From Morella rubra (Eukaryota; Streptophyta; Magnoliopsida; Fagales; Myricaceae): DNA of 64,000 nt. Shown here piece by piece: positions 11,130 to 20,666 of this stretch. The notes under the pieces were generated by a model. It was not told the DNA's origin, searched no databases, and worked only from the letters and a program-made list of their open reading frames with translations. The DNA lies in NCBI GenBank assembly GCA_003952965.2, contig CM025849.1, positions 32,609,097 to 32,673,096 of the forward strand, given 5' to 3'. The translations under genes and the position numbers were made by a program. The number at the start of each line of letters is the position of its first letter. The stretch's first letter is position 1.

Positions 11130-11934
11130 TTGAAAATGTCATAGATGGAAAACTATTGTTTATTGGCCATAGGAACTCAAATGTGTATAAAATTGACATT
11201 GATCAAAATGCTTGTGTGGATAAATGTCTTATGGTCAATATAAATGATAGTTGGCTATGGCATAGAACATTAGGTCATGCTAGCATGTATCAAATTTCGA
11301 AAATCTCTAAGAGTTATCTTGTGAATGGGCTACCTAAGTTGAGTTTTGAAAAAGACCAAGTTTATGAAGCTTGTCAAATGGGAAACCAAGTGAAAACCTC
11401 TTTTAAATCCAAAAACTTCATTTCAACTAGTAGACCTCTACAATTACTTCATTTGGATTTATTTGGTCCATCAAGGATTCAAAGTCTTGTTAAGGACTCA
11501 AAGTCTTGGTGGAAAGTCCTATGCATTTGTAATTGTGGATGACTACAAATGGTTCAGTTGGATTTTATTTTTAGCTTCAAAAGATGAGGCCATTCATGAG
11601 TTCATTAAATTTTCAAAAAGGGTGCAAAATGCAAAAGGATACACTATTGTGGCCATTAGAAGTGACCATGGTGGTGAATTCATAAATGAGAAGTTCGAAT
11701 CTTTTTGTAGCATGAATGGTTATGAGCATAATTTTTCAACACCTAGAACTCCTCAACAAAATGGGGTTGTTGAGAGAAAGAATAAAACTATTCAAGAGAT
11801 GGCAAAAACTATTTTGAATGAAAATAAGTTACCAAAATATTTTTGGGCCGAGGCTGTCAACACTTCTTGCTATATTTTGAATAGAGTATCTATGAGACCC
11901 ACTTTGAAAAAAACTCCTAATGAGCTTTGAAAAG
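11130..11934 (+). pseudogene. SIRE-like integrase with internal frameshift
   Basis: The pre-integrase zinc region reads W-L-W-H-R-T-L-G-H-A-S and then A-C-Q-M-G, with the first Cys of the usual CxxC missing. The core has D in LHLDLFG (about 11450), D in RSDHGGEF (about 11660) and E in PQQNGVVERKN (about 11770). All three catalytic residues survive, but a direct repeat of CAAAGTCTTG 19 bp apart (11478-11507) puts the two halves in different frames. The frame ends at 11928-11930 at TPNEL-stop, where the family has a Trp or Phe codon. Confidence 0.88.
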
Positions 11935-12150
11935 ATAGAAAACCCATCATCCTAATAGGTTTTAGGAACAAGGTTGATGAGCACAGTACTATTGTTAGAA
12001 CCAAAGTTAGATTGGTTGCTAAAAGATATAATCAAGAACAAGGGATTGATTATGATGAAACAGCAAGAGAATTTTAGGGATTCCGGCCCCTTTGAAATCC
12101 TAACCCAATTTTTCCGAAATTTCAGAACTTCATTCTCCTTTTTTTTGCTC
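11935..12150 (+). pseudogene. Scrap of copia reverse transcriptase
   Basis: At 11998-12075 the frame reads T-K-V-R-L-V-A-K-R-Y-N-Q-E-Q-G-I-D-Y-D-E-T, which matches the start of copia reverse transcriptase (usually LVAQGYNQxxGIDFDETF). The domain stops there. The catalytic YVDD region and RNase H are absent, deleted between here and the env-like ORF. Confidence 0.75.
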
Positions 12151-13314
12151 GTAAATCATCATGCTAAGGATGAAGAATGCTGCCAAGAGTATAATTGAGG
12201 GAGCAGGATCATCTTGTTCTTCAGCAGATCATTTGGGTGAGCCTGGTTATTTCTTTCATAATTCTGAGTGTGCAGCAATTTTTTACAATGACTTTTCAAA
12301 GAGAAAAGTCATGTGGGAAGGAAAGTGAACGTATCTTCACTTTCAGACTTTGAGATTGAGCGTTTGTTTGCGAAACAAGTTTCGGAGAATTTGTTGGATA
12401 TGGGTGATGAAGTCTTTCCTAAGTATGTTAGGATTTTCATCTGTAATATGATTGTTGCTGGGAAGCTGTAGGTCTATTCACTGTGAGAAGTATGGTTGGG
12501 GGACGGGAGATTTTGTGAAATGAACTATTCTTGGAGATATCCTAGGCATTCCACATGTTGGGATTTGGGCTTATGAGATTAAGACTTGGCCTGTGTGTAA
12601 GGGTTTTGATTATGGAGAAGCCCTAGTTTACCTCCTAGGGAATGTTATGGCGGCTGATGCACCTAGGAAAATCCATGCCAACCAATTGCAAATTCGTTTG
12701 AGGTTGCTTCATTTGATTTGCTCTCATAATCTGATTCCTCGGACTGGACACCGAGAGGAGGTAACTTTTATGGATGTCTTCATGATTGAGCGTCTCTTGA
12801 AAGAGAAAAAGTTCAACCTCCCTTATATTATGCTTAAACATATGGAAGCAGTTTGTGAGAATAAAAAGAATCTACCTTATGGTTTCTGTTTACCAAGATC
12901 TTTAGGCACTTTGGAGTTGCTCATAGTTCTCGAGAGCAAGATACATTGACTAAGTGTGAAGAGTTAGATGCTGCGGTCCTAACCTGAATGAGATATAGGA
13001 AGAATTTGAGAAGTTAGTGGGTGCCTAAGCATTAGGATACTGATGATGATGAGGATAAGGATGAGGATATATGCCTGATGATGTTGATGATGAGGATGAG
13101 GATGTGGCTAAGGCTGAGGATGAGCTTGAGGGTGAGGAGGTTGATGCTGAGGCAATGGAGTTTGATGTAGATGCTGACCTGGCTGATGATCCTCCAGTTA
13201 CTTCCTCTCCTACCAGAGTTCCCAACCTTTCCTCTACTTCTTTCACCCAGTTCATTGCTCTTGAGAAGGGGGTTGCCACTATGCATAAGGAGCAGTGGAA
13301 GTTCTTTCAGGAGA
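12150..13314 (+). pseudogene. Env-like ORF of SIRE type with 'putative plant transposon protein'-like domain
   Basis: Between the pol remnant and the 3' LTR lies the region where SIRE elements carry an env-like gene. Readable pieces include F-F-H-N-S-E-C-A-A near 12255, D-A-P-R-K-I-H-A-N-Q-L near 12655-12690, H-N-L-I-P-R-T-G-H-R-E-E-V-T-F near 12725-12770 and N-L-P-Y-I-M-L-K-H-M near 12820. The middle piece is typical of the plant domain I know as 'putative plant transposon protein' (a Pfam family, I believe PF20167). A very acidic stretch (13071-13200) and a short helix follow. Several stops and frame changes break it. The polypurine tract expected before the 3' LTR is missing. Confidence 0.65.
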
Positions 13315-14584
13315 TGAGGACTTTTAGTCACAATCAATGTTTCGATGATAACAATAGAAATAATTGAAATGAGAAGCAAATAAGATCCAAAATGAGCACA
13401 GAGCGATCAAGAAGGATACTTTTCTAGGATAATTTTTGTAACTCTAGACTTCATCTTTAATTGGGATTTGAACGACACACTTGTATATTTCTTCAAGTCT
13501 TGCATAAATCGTTTTATCACTTGTTTAAAAGATTAAAAATGTTTTAATGGCTTCAAATTATCTCCAATTAAAATTCTAAACTTTTTGTATACTCATGGGA
13601 AGTTATCTTCAAAATTGGGTGTTTTAATTTGGTCGAAATCATATTTTTAATGAATCGGATTATATGCTTAAATGTTAGAGATTGAGTCGGCTAGTGAAGT
13701 GGTCCACAGGCTATGATCGCTTGGTGTAGCGGTTGACCGGTATATATTTTTAAAATAGATCCGTTGTGCTCTAACACTGTGACCGTTGGGGTAATGGTAA
13801 CCTGCAGCAGTAGACCGGTTCGTGTAGCAGTCGACCAGCTCGTTGTGAATTTTTGACAGATCGACCCCTAACGGCTATTTTTCTTATGAGACCTATTTAA
13901 AGCCATCCCTAAGCTTGATAAATGTTGCTGAACGACAAAATTCATTTTACTAAGGCTAACAGTGATAAAAAAACCATTGCATCCTACTTCTAACATCATT
14001 CACACGTAATCACCACTTTCACATCCTTGTTATTGTGTGAAGCCTATGAGATAGAAATTTTTACTTGCAATATCTACTCCATCAGGGGAGTTTTAGTAAG
14101 CATTTTTGTTCATCCTTCTACATTTCTAAAAGAGTGATTCTTTTGTTTCCTTTTGGTGATGGTTGTTCATCGAAAGAAGGAGTTTGGAGAATTTTATTTT
14201 CAAACTCTTTCTTGAGGCTTGAAAAGGAGTTTCACAAGCTCAAGTGTAAGGAAACCTTTCCCTTGGTTGAAGGGAGCATAGTGGAGAAACCTCAAGGCTC
14301 GGTATAGAGCTTGAGGGGTGGATGTAGGCGGTTTGTCGAACCACCTAAAAATCTTGTGATTGCTTCTCTTCCTTATCTCCTTACATTGTGCTATTAGTTT
14401 CTTGTTCAAAGTTTAAATTTGCATATTTGAGTTGCAATTATATTCTTGTTTTTAATCTTTTATTGTAATCATTTCTCTTTGTGGAACTTGTAGCTAGCAA
14501 ACACATTCTTAATGGTGAGTTTCGAAAAAACTTTGAAATTCAATTCACCCCCCTCTTGGGATTGCCTTAATCCTTGGATTTACA
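13315..14584 (+). repeat. 3' LTR of the SIRE-like element
   Basis: It runs from about TGAGGACTTTTAGTCAC to the terminal TTTACA. It matches the 5' LTR up to about 14190, and for its remaining 390 bp matches the solo LTR at 28535-29745 (CCTCAAGGCTCGGTA, GAACCACCTAAAAATC, CCCCCCTCTTGGG). The exact first base is uncertain because the 5' terminus is mutated. Confidence 0.8.
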
Positions 14585-14680
14585 TTCCCGAGGTGTCCAT
14601 TTCTCTCTTTCCAACCATCTCAAGGTGCTCACAAGGTATCCGGCACTTTATCTTGGTTAACCCCAATATCTGGTGCACTT
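14585..14680 (+). repeat. Right-hand remainder of the gypsy LTR-like region
   Basis: It continues the sequence interrupted at 8977: GAGGTGTCCATTTC, GGTGCTCAC and GTATCCGGCAC match 18355-18425. It ends where the CACTA-A gene fragment begins. Confidence 0.6.
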
Positions 14681-15177
14681 CGTGTGATAGAGCCGCGAGT
14701 AAATGTTGTGGCAGAAGATGAGGTGGAGATTTTTACAGCCAGATGTTTGGATCAATTAATGATACTCTCTCGTCATCAGTCAGAAGACTTCAACTGGCAA
14801 AATAACGGAGGGCTCAATAGCAGTATAGGCCCCCAATCGCCTCTGAATACCCATGTAATGGGCTAGAATTTCAGGTGAAATCCTTATTTGAACTCCCTAG
14901 ATGACGACCTACCACTCGTCAGCCTCAGTGTCAATCTCCGTCAATGCTACATAGAACTCCTAGACCAACAGTGTGTACAGGTGGCCGGTCCAAGATAACA
15001 CAAGCTCCCAACCCTGGTGGATGAGTGTCTGGTGGATGGTTCGATCCTAAAAATCAAAGTGGCAGAAATCAAGAGTGCAAACAGCCCTTTCGACCACTAA
15101 TTGACACCTAAACATAAGCGCCCTTCTCTCCTCCGTATTCAAAGGTTTCGTTGGAAGAGCCGGGGAAGAAGTAGAAG

Positions 15178-16388
15178 TGTTAGCCCAAGGTTGCTCCTTG
15201 AGCTATCTACCTCAATTTTGATGAAACAAATGAAAAAAATAGCTTTGGAGTATTTTTAGAATATGTGGTTGTCAATCCACTATTCAAATGAGAGTATTCA
15301 ATTGTATTTAATCTCTCCCATGTTCTTTAAGCCATATATTTGTTAAACACCATGACATGCACTTAAATTATTATATTTTTCATTATAGGAGTTTTCGTGT
15401 TGAATGGAAAGATTGCACATCAAAAAGCACTGAAAATCTCCTCCAGCCAAGATTGTGTCAACACATGGGATACATGGTGTTGACATATTGCACTGCTGCT
15501 AGATAGTCATTTTGAGGGTGTCGACACATGAGAAGATGGTGTCGACGTTTGGTGAAGAAAGTGTCAACACATGCCACAGGCACCTGTGAGTTAGCACCAG
15601 ACTTGAATGAAGGTGTCGACACTTAAGCATATATGTGTTGACACATGTTGTGAGGACACAGTTTTTAAAAAGATGACTTCGCGCGTATTTCAAGACAAAG
15701 TGGCACTTAGGGCACCTCTCCAACATTCCAAAAAGGCCCTTGGGGACCCCCAAGACTGAAGACCTATAAAGACAACTTATGGAGAGAGAAAAGACATCTC
15801 TTGCATCATCAATCTTGAACTAGCCTCAAAAAGAAAGAAGAAAAACTAAAGAAGAAAGTTTCACTTTTCCCAAGAGATCTGCTGCCACTTGCTATTCTTG
15901 CTGCCATCAACTTTCAGATCTTGTCTTCTAGCCCTTTATTAGAGCTTTGTATTTGCTGATCTAGCTTTTAGATCTATTGTTTATCAATCCTATCATTAAA
16001 GCTTTGAAATACCTATAAGTGTGGGATACACTTGGGTCTACTCGTGAGGATAGAAGAAATCTCATAGGATTTGAGATTTGTTGTACGAGTTGAAAAGTGA
16101 GCATAGGAAAACTCTTGTAATGGTTACTTAGCACTCGGAAGCCAAGTTGTGCATACTATTGCATTATAGTGGAGAAGCCCATGGAAGGCAATACCCGTGG
16201 GGGTGGACATAAGCAAGTCTTGACCGAACCACCTAAAATCGGGTATTATCTCTCTTCCTTACTTCTCTTACTTTATCGCTATCATTTATTGTTCTTTGAT
16301 TTTTATCACAATAAGTATTTTTAAGCGAAAAAGTCTAATATTTTGTAAAACCCAATTCAGCCCTCTTGAGTTGTTATTTAGACTCACA
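15178..16388 (+). mobile_element. Solo LTR of SIRE-like copia, 1211 bp
   Basis: The insert starts TGTTAGCCC and ends AGACTCACA, with the 5-bp duplication AGAAG on both sides (15173-15177 and 16389-16393). The end region (GAACCACCTAAAATCGGG, AAAACCCAATTCAG-CCTCTTGAG) is homologous to the ends of the SIRE-like LTRs at 14584 and 29745. No internal coding region exists, so it is a solo LTR. It interrupts the CACTA-A accessory gene and carries the GTGTCGACACATG cluster. Confidence 0.9.
15454..15650. promoter_or_regulatory. Cluster of TGTCGACACA-type palindromes in copia LTR
   Basis: Seven copies of GTGTYRACACATG-like words occur within 200 bp, starting near 15454, 15476, 15518, 15538, 15561, 15612 and 15635. 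The core TGTCGACA is self-complementary. Several carry SalI-type GTCGAC, others GTCAAC or GTTGAC. They sit in the first third of the LTR, where U3 enhancers usually lie. A regulatory role is inference. Confidence 0.5.
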
Positions 16389-16429
16389 AGAAGAAGCAGC
16401 TAATCTAGAACGCTTCTACATATTCGCTT

Positions 16430-17917
16430 AATCTACCAAAAAAAATGCAAAATAAAAAAGCCGTTAGAATGGGTTTAACAACATCTAAGAAAAATAAATA
16501 CAAATGTTCGAACGGATAACAAACAGTTTGAATGTCTAATAATAAAACTGTTTGAACAATACTCTATAGATGCTCAAATGGATAACTAAAACATTGAACA
16601 TAAATTATACAAACTATCGACCATAGACATCGAACGTAAAAATTTAATCATCGAACGGAATACTTTTCGAACGACTATTGAAAAACATTCGAAAGACAAT
16701 ACTTAAATGCACCATTTTAGCCAACAATTCGATGCATGATTAAAATGGTGCATTTTAGAAATATCGTTTGAATGATACAAACCGCCGTTTGAACATTGTT
16801 ATGTGAAAACAAAAATGGCTGAGTCAACATGGCCATTTTCAAACACCCTAAAAAACTAAATTTCTACGTAAAAATCATTTCCAAAATATCCTAAACTAAC
16901 AAGAAATGTACACATTCAACAACATGAACTTATTTTTCAAGATTCATAAAATATTCAAATCAAAATGTATGAAGACAAAATCTATACATGAAAACTACAA
17001 AAACAAAGTTATATGGATTGAAATGCATTAAAAAACATACATGTAGTGTGTAGAGGGTAGGAAGTATGATTTGCATGGAAGAAATGAAGAAATGCGAGAT
17101 TGAGAGAAAACGTTAGAGTTTTGGTGAGTTTGTGAAAACCTGAGGAAATTAGGGTCATGAGGGTGTAATAAACCAATGAACGTTCGAAAGCGTTCGAATG
17201 CTCGCTAAAAAACTGTCAAAACCATTCATTATCGAACAATTCGTATTCACAACGTTCATAATTCATTGGAATGGGTTACCTAATAATGTTCAAACGAGAT
17301 TAAAAAATAATCAAATTGATGTTGATGGGACGTGCATTTATTATGGTTGGTAAAAAAAAGTGTTTGAATGCGTTCGAACAGTTTTAGATTTTTTTAGACA
17401 TAAATCGGCGTCCCAAAAGATTCTTTGTTGTTCTAATGAACGGTTTTAAGCACGAGAGCTGGGGATTTGCGTACCGATATTTGCATGTTCATTTGAACAG
17501 TGGTAAAAATTGGCATTAGAACATAAATTTATTTGTTCAAGCTCTTGCAAAACCATACCAAATTTTCCGAATGGTTATTCGGATGTTTGAATGGGAGGAT
17601 TTTAAAGGATGAATCTATCCCTAAAAATACAATTTTTTCGGAAGGATTTTAAAGGATTTTTTTTGCAAAGATTGGTTTATGTCCAAAAAATTAATTTTTT
17701 CTTTTTAATGACGAACAATTTTGTCCCAAAAGAAAAAAAACCATTGTCCCAAAAAAAAAATAGATTTTAGGATGGTTTGAAATTCCGTCCCAAAAACAAA
17801 ACTTTCTATTTTTTTTGGGATAGAATTGAGAATTTGTCCCCAAGGAGTACTTTTTGGGTCAAATTTTTCGGCGTCCCAAAATAATCCGTCCCCAAAAAGA
17901 CAAATTTCTTGTAGCGA
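16430..17917 (-). mobile_element. 5' end of a CACTA (En/Spm) element, family A
   Basis: The stretch is full of short GTTCGAAC/CGTTCGAA words in both orientations (for example near 16505, 16675, 17185, 17360), as in CACTA subterminal regions. Its right edge reads ...GACAAATTTCTTGTAGCG; the complement CGCTACAAGAAATTTG is one base off the CACTACAAGAAA terminus common in plant CACTA elements. Several GTCCCAAAA words crowd the last 200 bp. The accessory gene starts at 16421 on the same strand. The 3' part of the element is missing. Confidence 0.65.
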
Positions 17918-18650
17918 CTTTTGGATTTTCAATATTTCTTTCCTTTCCTAAGGGTCTTTTATGTTTCCTAAGTTTCAATTAATGTTTTGGAAGTTGAATT
18001 TCTCATTTACTCATGCCTAGGGGGTTGTTTCAAGCTTTACTATTTAAAGTCTTTTCTAACAATGAAAAAATACATATTTGAGTGTTTATACAACTTGAGC
18101 GTTAGGCTACTTTGAAGAAAGATTTCTTCTCTAAACTCTTATCTTTCGGTGGATTCTAGTAGGTGGCAAGTTCTTGCTCTATATACCGTGTTGGATTACA
18201 TTATGTGGTGATTTCTGGGATCCCTTCGTGTTTCTACTTGGGTGGTGAGCCTATCTATTCATGTGTGTGAGTTAGAGTTTGATTCCAAACACTTTCCGGA
18301 CCCTTCTTATCACTATCCCAAAGTCTCATTGCTATCCCGAGGTTCTAATTATTCCAGGGGTGTCCATTTCTTCCGAAGCATTCAAACTAGCCCCAGGTGC
18401 TCACGAGGTGTCCGACACTTTCCCAGGTTAACCCAAGCATCAAGTATTACATTGGGTGGTGATTTTTGTATCCCTTGAATTTATACTTGGGTGGTGAGCT
18501 TATCTATCTAGGTGTGTGAGTTAGATTTTGGTCCTAAACACTTTCCAGATCCTTCTTATCATTATCCTGAAGTCCCATTACTATTTTGAGGTTCCTATTA
18601 TTTCCAAGGTGTCCATTCCTTCCCAAGCATTCCAACCAACTCGAGGTGTT
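17918..18650 (+). repeat. Second copy of the gypsy LTR-like region
   Basis: It aligns with 8490-8977 (TTTGGATTTTCAA, AGGGTCTTTTATGTTTC, TTATACAACTTGAGC, GGTGGATTC). The part from about 18195 to 18445 is itself duplicated at about 18446-18650 (TTACATTRKGTGGTGATTT ... CTTATC-CTATCC). It also contains the uninterrupted target of the SIRE-like insertion near 18345. Confidence 0.65.
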
Positions 18651-18924
18651 TGATCACGCCCAAAGAATAAGATAGTTGCAGCATAGCTTTGGGGTGTCGA
18701 TTCCTCAGGGAGATAGGTGAAGAAACACAATTAGAACAAGAAAATTAAAGTAAACTACTTAATTATCAATTGGAAATAACTTAATTGAACTATGATTTTA
18801 GAAACTTAGAATTATAATGGTGAAAATGGTTACTCAAGATTATAGATAGGGATGATTTACTGTAACCCTATAATGGTGAAAATGATACCAAACTCTTTGT
18901 AAATCATTCCTGACATTAATTTTA

Positions 18925-19170
18925 ATCACGGCCTTACGTGCTGACCACACCTATGTCATGCTCCCTTGGTTGGAAAAGATTCGACCTCGCGGCTTGCTCT
19001 TCGTCTTCTTTTTAATGATATAGGGAAAGGTCATAAATATTGAAGGTTACTGAAACATCATATTCCCCTGGAAGTTCAATCTTGTACGTATTCTCACCAA
19101 TGCGTTGAAGCACATTGAATGGACCATAGGCTCTAGGCTTGAGCTGATGCCATCCTCCCTAGAAACATTC
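18925..19170 (-). pseudogene. Ty3/gypsy pol C-terminal fragment
   Basis: On the minus strand it reads through LKPRAYGPFNVLQRI, then KIELPGEYDVSVTFNIYDL and an acidic tail, the same end of pol as at 8060-8265. A stop interrupts the acidic tail. It lies in the opposite orientation to the neighbouring LTR-like copy, so it came from a separate or rearranged insertion. Confidence 0.8.
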
Positions 19171-19630
19171 CTTCCTTATATGATTTACTGTAAATCATCT
19201 CTATTTGTAACCAAGGGAAAATGACATAGGGGTTACTCAAGATTGGTATCAAATAACACTAAAACGTTGAACATCAAAAGACACACTATACCTAAGGATC
19301 ATTGTAACCCTCTTCTCTAAGTAGGTCTATCCATTTTAGCTCTCTAGCCAAAGGAATAATCTCTCTCTCACTCTTTCTCTCTCTCTTTTTATGTTGGGCT
19401 AGGTACTTTTGTTTTTGGTATGGGGTCTATATCCATGGAGGAACTCAACACTCCCACATGTTTTGGCAACTTTCGATGGAAGTGTGCCACACGATTAACT
19501 CAAGCGGTCGACAATCTATGATATTTGATGCCGGCAACTCGGTGCATGTGTGGATCCATGTAGCCTACGTAGGGAGTGTGGCACCAAGTTGCTATCTGTT
19601 CACTCCTCTACCACATTTTGCTCGGAGCCT
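19171..19630. other. Gene-less transition with CT-rich tract
   Basis: No coding domain is recognisable. It repeats words seen at 18830-18900 (TTACTCAAGAT, ATTTACTGTAA), then has a CTCTCTCT tract (19360-19390). It joins a truncated copia element; the open frame at 19458-19664 shows no known domain. Confidence 0.4.
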
Positions 19631-20651
19631 TGTGTATACAAGCAGATTAGTGGGAGTTCAGTGATGTTTTTGATTTTGTATGTTGATGATATTCTACTCA
19701 TAAGGAATGGCGTCAAGGCGATGTCATCTGTGAAAACATGGTTGGCAAACCATTTTTCAATAAAAGACCTCGGGGAAGTGTCCTATATTCTTGGAATCAA
19801 ATTTTTTAGAAACCGAGAAAAAGGGCTTTTGGGACTTTCACAAGTCCACTATATTGACAAAATACTGGCAAGGTTTAGTATGCAGGATGACAAGAAAGGG
19901 TTCTTACCTTTCAGGCATAACATTCATCTCTCCAAAAGGATGTCTCCCGAGACACAAGAAGAGAGAGATAAGATGAGGTAATGTCCTTACGCTTCGGCTG
20001 TAGGGAGCCTCATGTATGCAATGCTTTGTACAAAGCCAAATATTAGTCATGCTGTGAGTGTTGTGAGTAGATATCAATCAAACCCAGGTCCTGAGCACTG
20101 GACAATAGTTAAGCGTATCCTCAAGTATTGAAAAAGAATCAAACACTACATGTTGGTGTTTGGAGGTGAGGATTCGCTTATTGTCCAGGGATACAGAGAT
20201 TTGGATTTTCAATCTGATATCAATGATAGAAGATCGACTTCCAGATTTGTATTCATGTTGGGTAAAGGAGTTTCAAGCAAAGTACTACTGCTGACTCCAC
20301 CATTGAAGCTGAACATATAGCTGCAAGTGAATCTGCATAGGAAGCTGTATGGATTCTTAAATTCATATAAGAGTTCAGATTGTCTTTTCGATTGAGTTGC
20401 CTATCACCATTTATTGTGACAACAATGGTGCTATAGCACAGGTGGTGGAACCAAGGGCTCATCAAAGGACAAAACACATAGAAAGAAGGTTTCATCTTAT
20501 GCGTGACATAGTGAATTGGGGTGATGTGGTTATGAACAAGATAGCATCAGCTGAGAACATTGCAGACCCATTCACAAAGACATTGACGCAAAAGGTGTTT
20601 GAGAAACATTTAGAGTCAACGAGAGTCAAGTATATGTATAACTGGTTTTAA
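19631..20651 (+). pseudogene. Ty1/copia reverse transcriptase end and RNase H
   Basis: The RT part begins near E-P-C-V-Y-K-Q and has the polymerase motif L-Y-V-D-D-I-L at 19675-19695, then DLGEVSYILGIK. RNase H follows: PYASAVGSLMYAM, TIEAEHIAASE, ITIYCDNNGA near 20400, RTKHIERRFH, and ADPFTK before the stop at 20649-20651. Stops near 19980, 20130, 20340 and 20370 and a frame change near 20280-20400 inactivate it. Gag, protease, integrase and most of RT are missing at the left. The pattern fits copia lineages such as Ale/Ivana/Tork, not SIRE; which one is undecided. Confidence 0.85.
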
Positions 20652-20666
20652 GTGCAAGTGGGAGAT

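Larger units (their letters stand above)
8978..14584 (+). mobile_element. Defective SIRE/Maximus-like Ty1/copia element
   Basis: The element starts TGTTGGC and ends TTTACA. Its flanks are TTCCA (8973-8977) and TTCCC (14585-14589), a 5-bp duplication with one change. An empty copy of the target is present near 18345 (ATTATTCCAGGGGTGTCC). Order: truncated 5' LTR, gag/zinc knuckle, protease, integrase, a scrap of reverse transcriptase, an env-like ORF, 3' LTR. Most of RT and RNase H is deleted, and so are the end of the 5' LTR, the primer-binding site and the start of gag. The gag-tail motif GPKQIWVPK, the env-like ORF and the LTR ending in an AATTCACCCCCCTCTTGGG-like block fit the SIRE lineage of copia. 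It cannot be autonomous. Confidence 0.85.
14735..16421 (-). pseudogene. Accessory gene of CACTA family A ('putative plant transposon protein'-like), split by a solo LTR
   Basis: Read on the minus strand it starts at ATG 16421 (M-stop-K-R-S-R-L-A-A-S-S) and is cut at 16389 by the solo LTR. It resumes at 15177 with Ser/Thr/Pro-rich sequence, E-E-R-R-A-L-M-F, H-Q-G-W-E-L-V-L, E-F-Y-V-A-L and G-V-Q-I-R-I-S-P-E-I. This order matches the accessory gene of CACTA family B (56255-57480 and 39861-41070: ELGWLP, VREFYC, VRNVPI-FSPDEL). It contains several stops, so it is a pseudogene. The start lies just inside the family-A subterminal repeats, as in family B, so I assign it to the transposon. The function of this domain is not known to me. 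Confidence 0.6.

Noticed and set aside
13025-13379. Minus-strand Ser-rich frames
   Set aside because: Antisense of the acidic Asp/Glu stretch of the env-like ORF.
15454-15650. CRISPR-like spacing of repeated words
   Set aside because: The words vary, the spacing is irregular, and the context is a plant copia LTR with target duplication.
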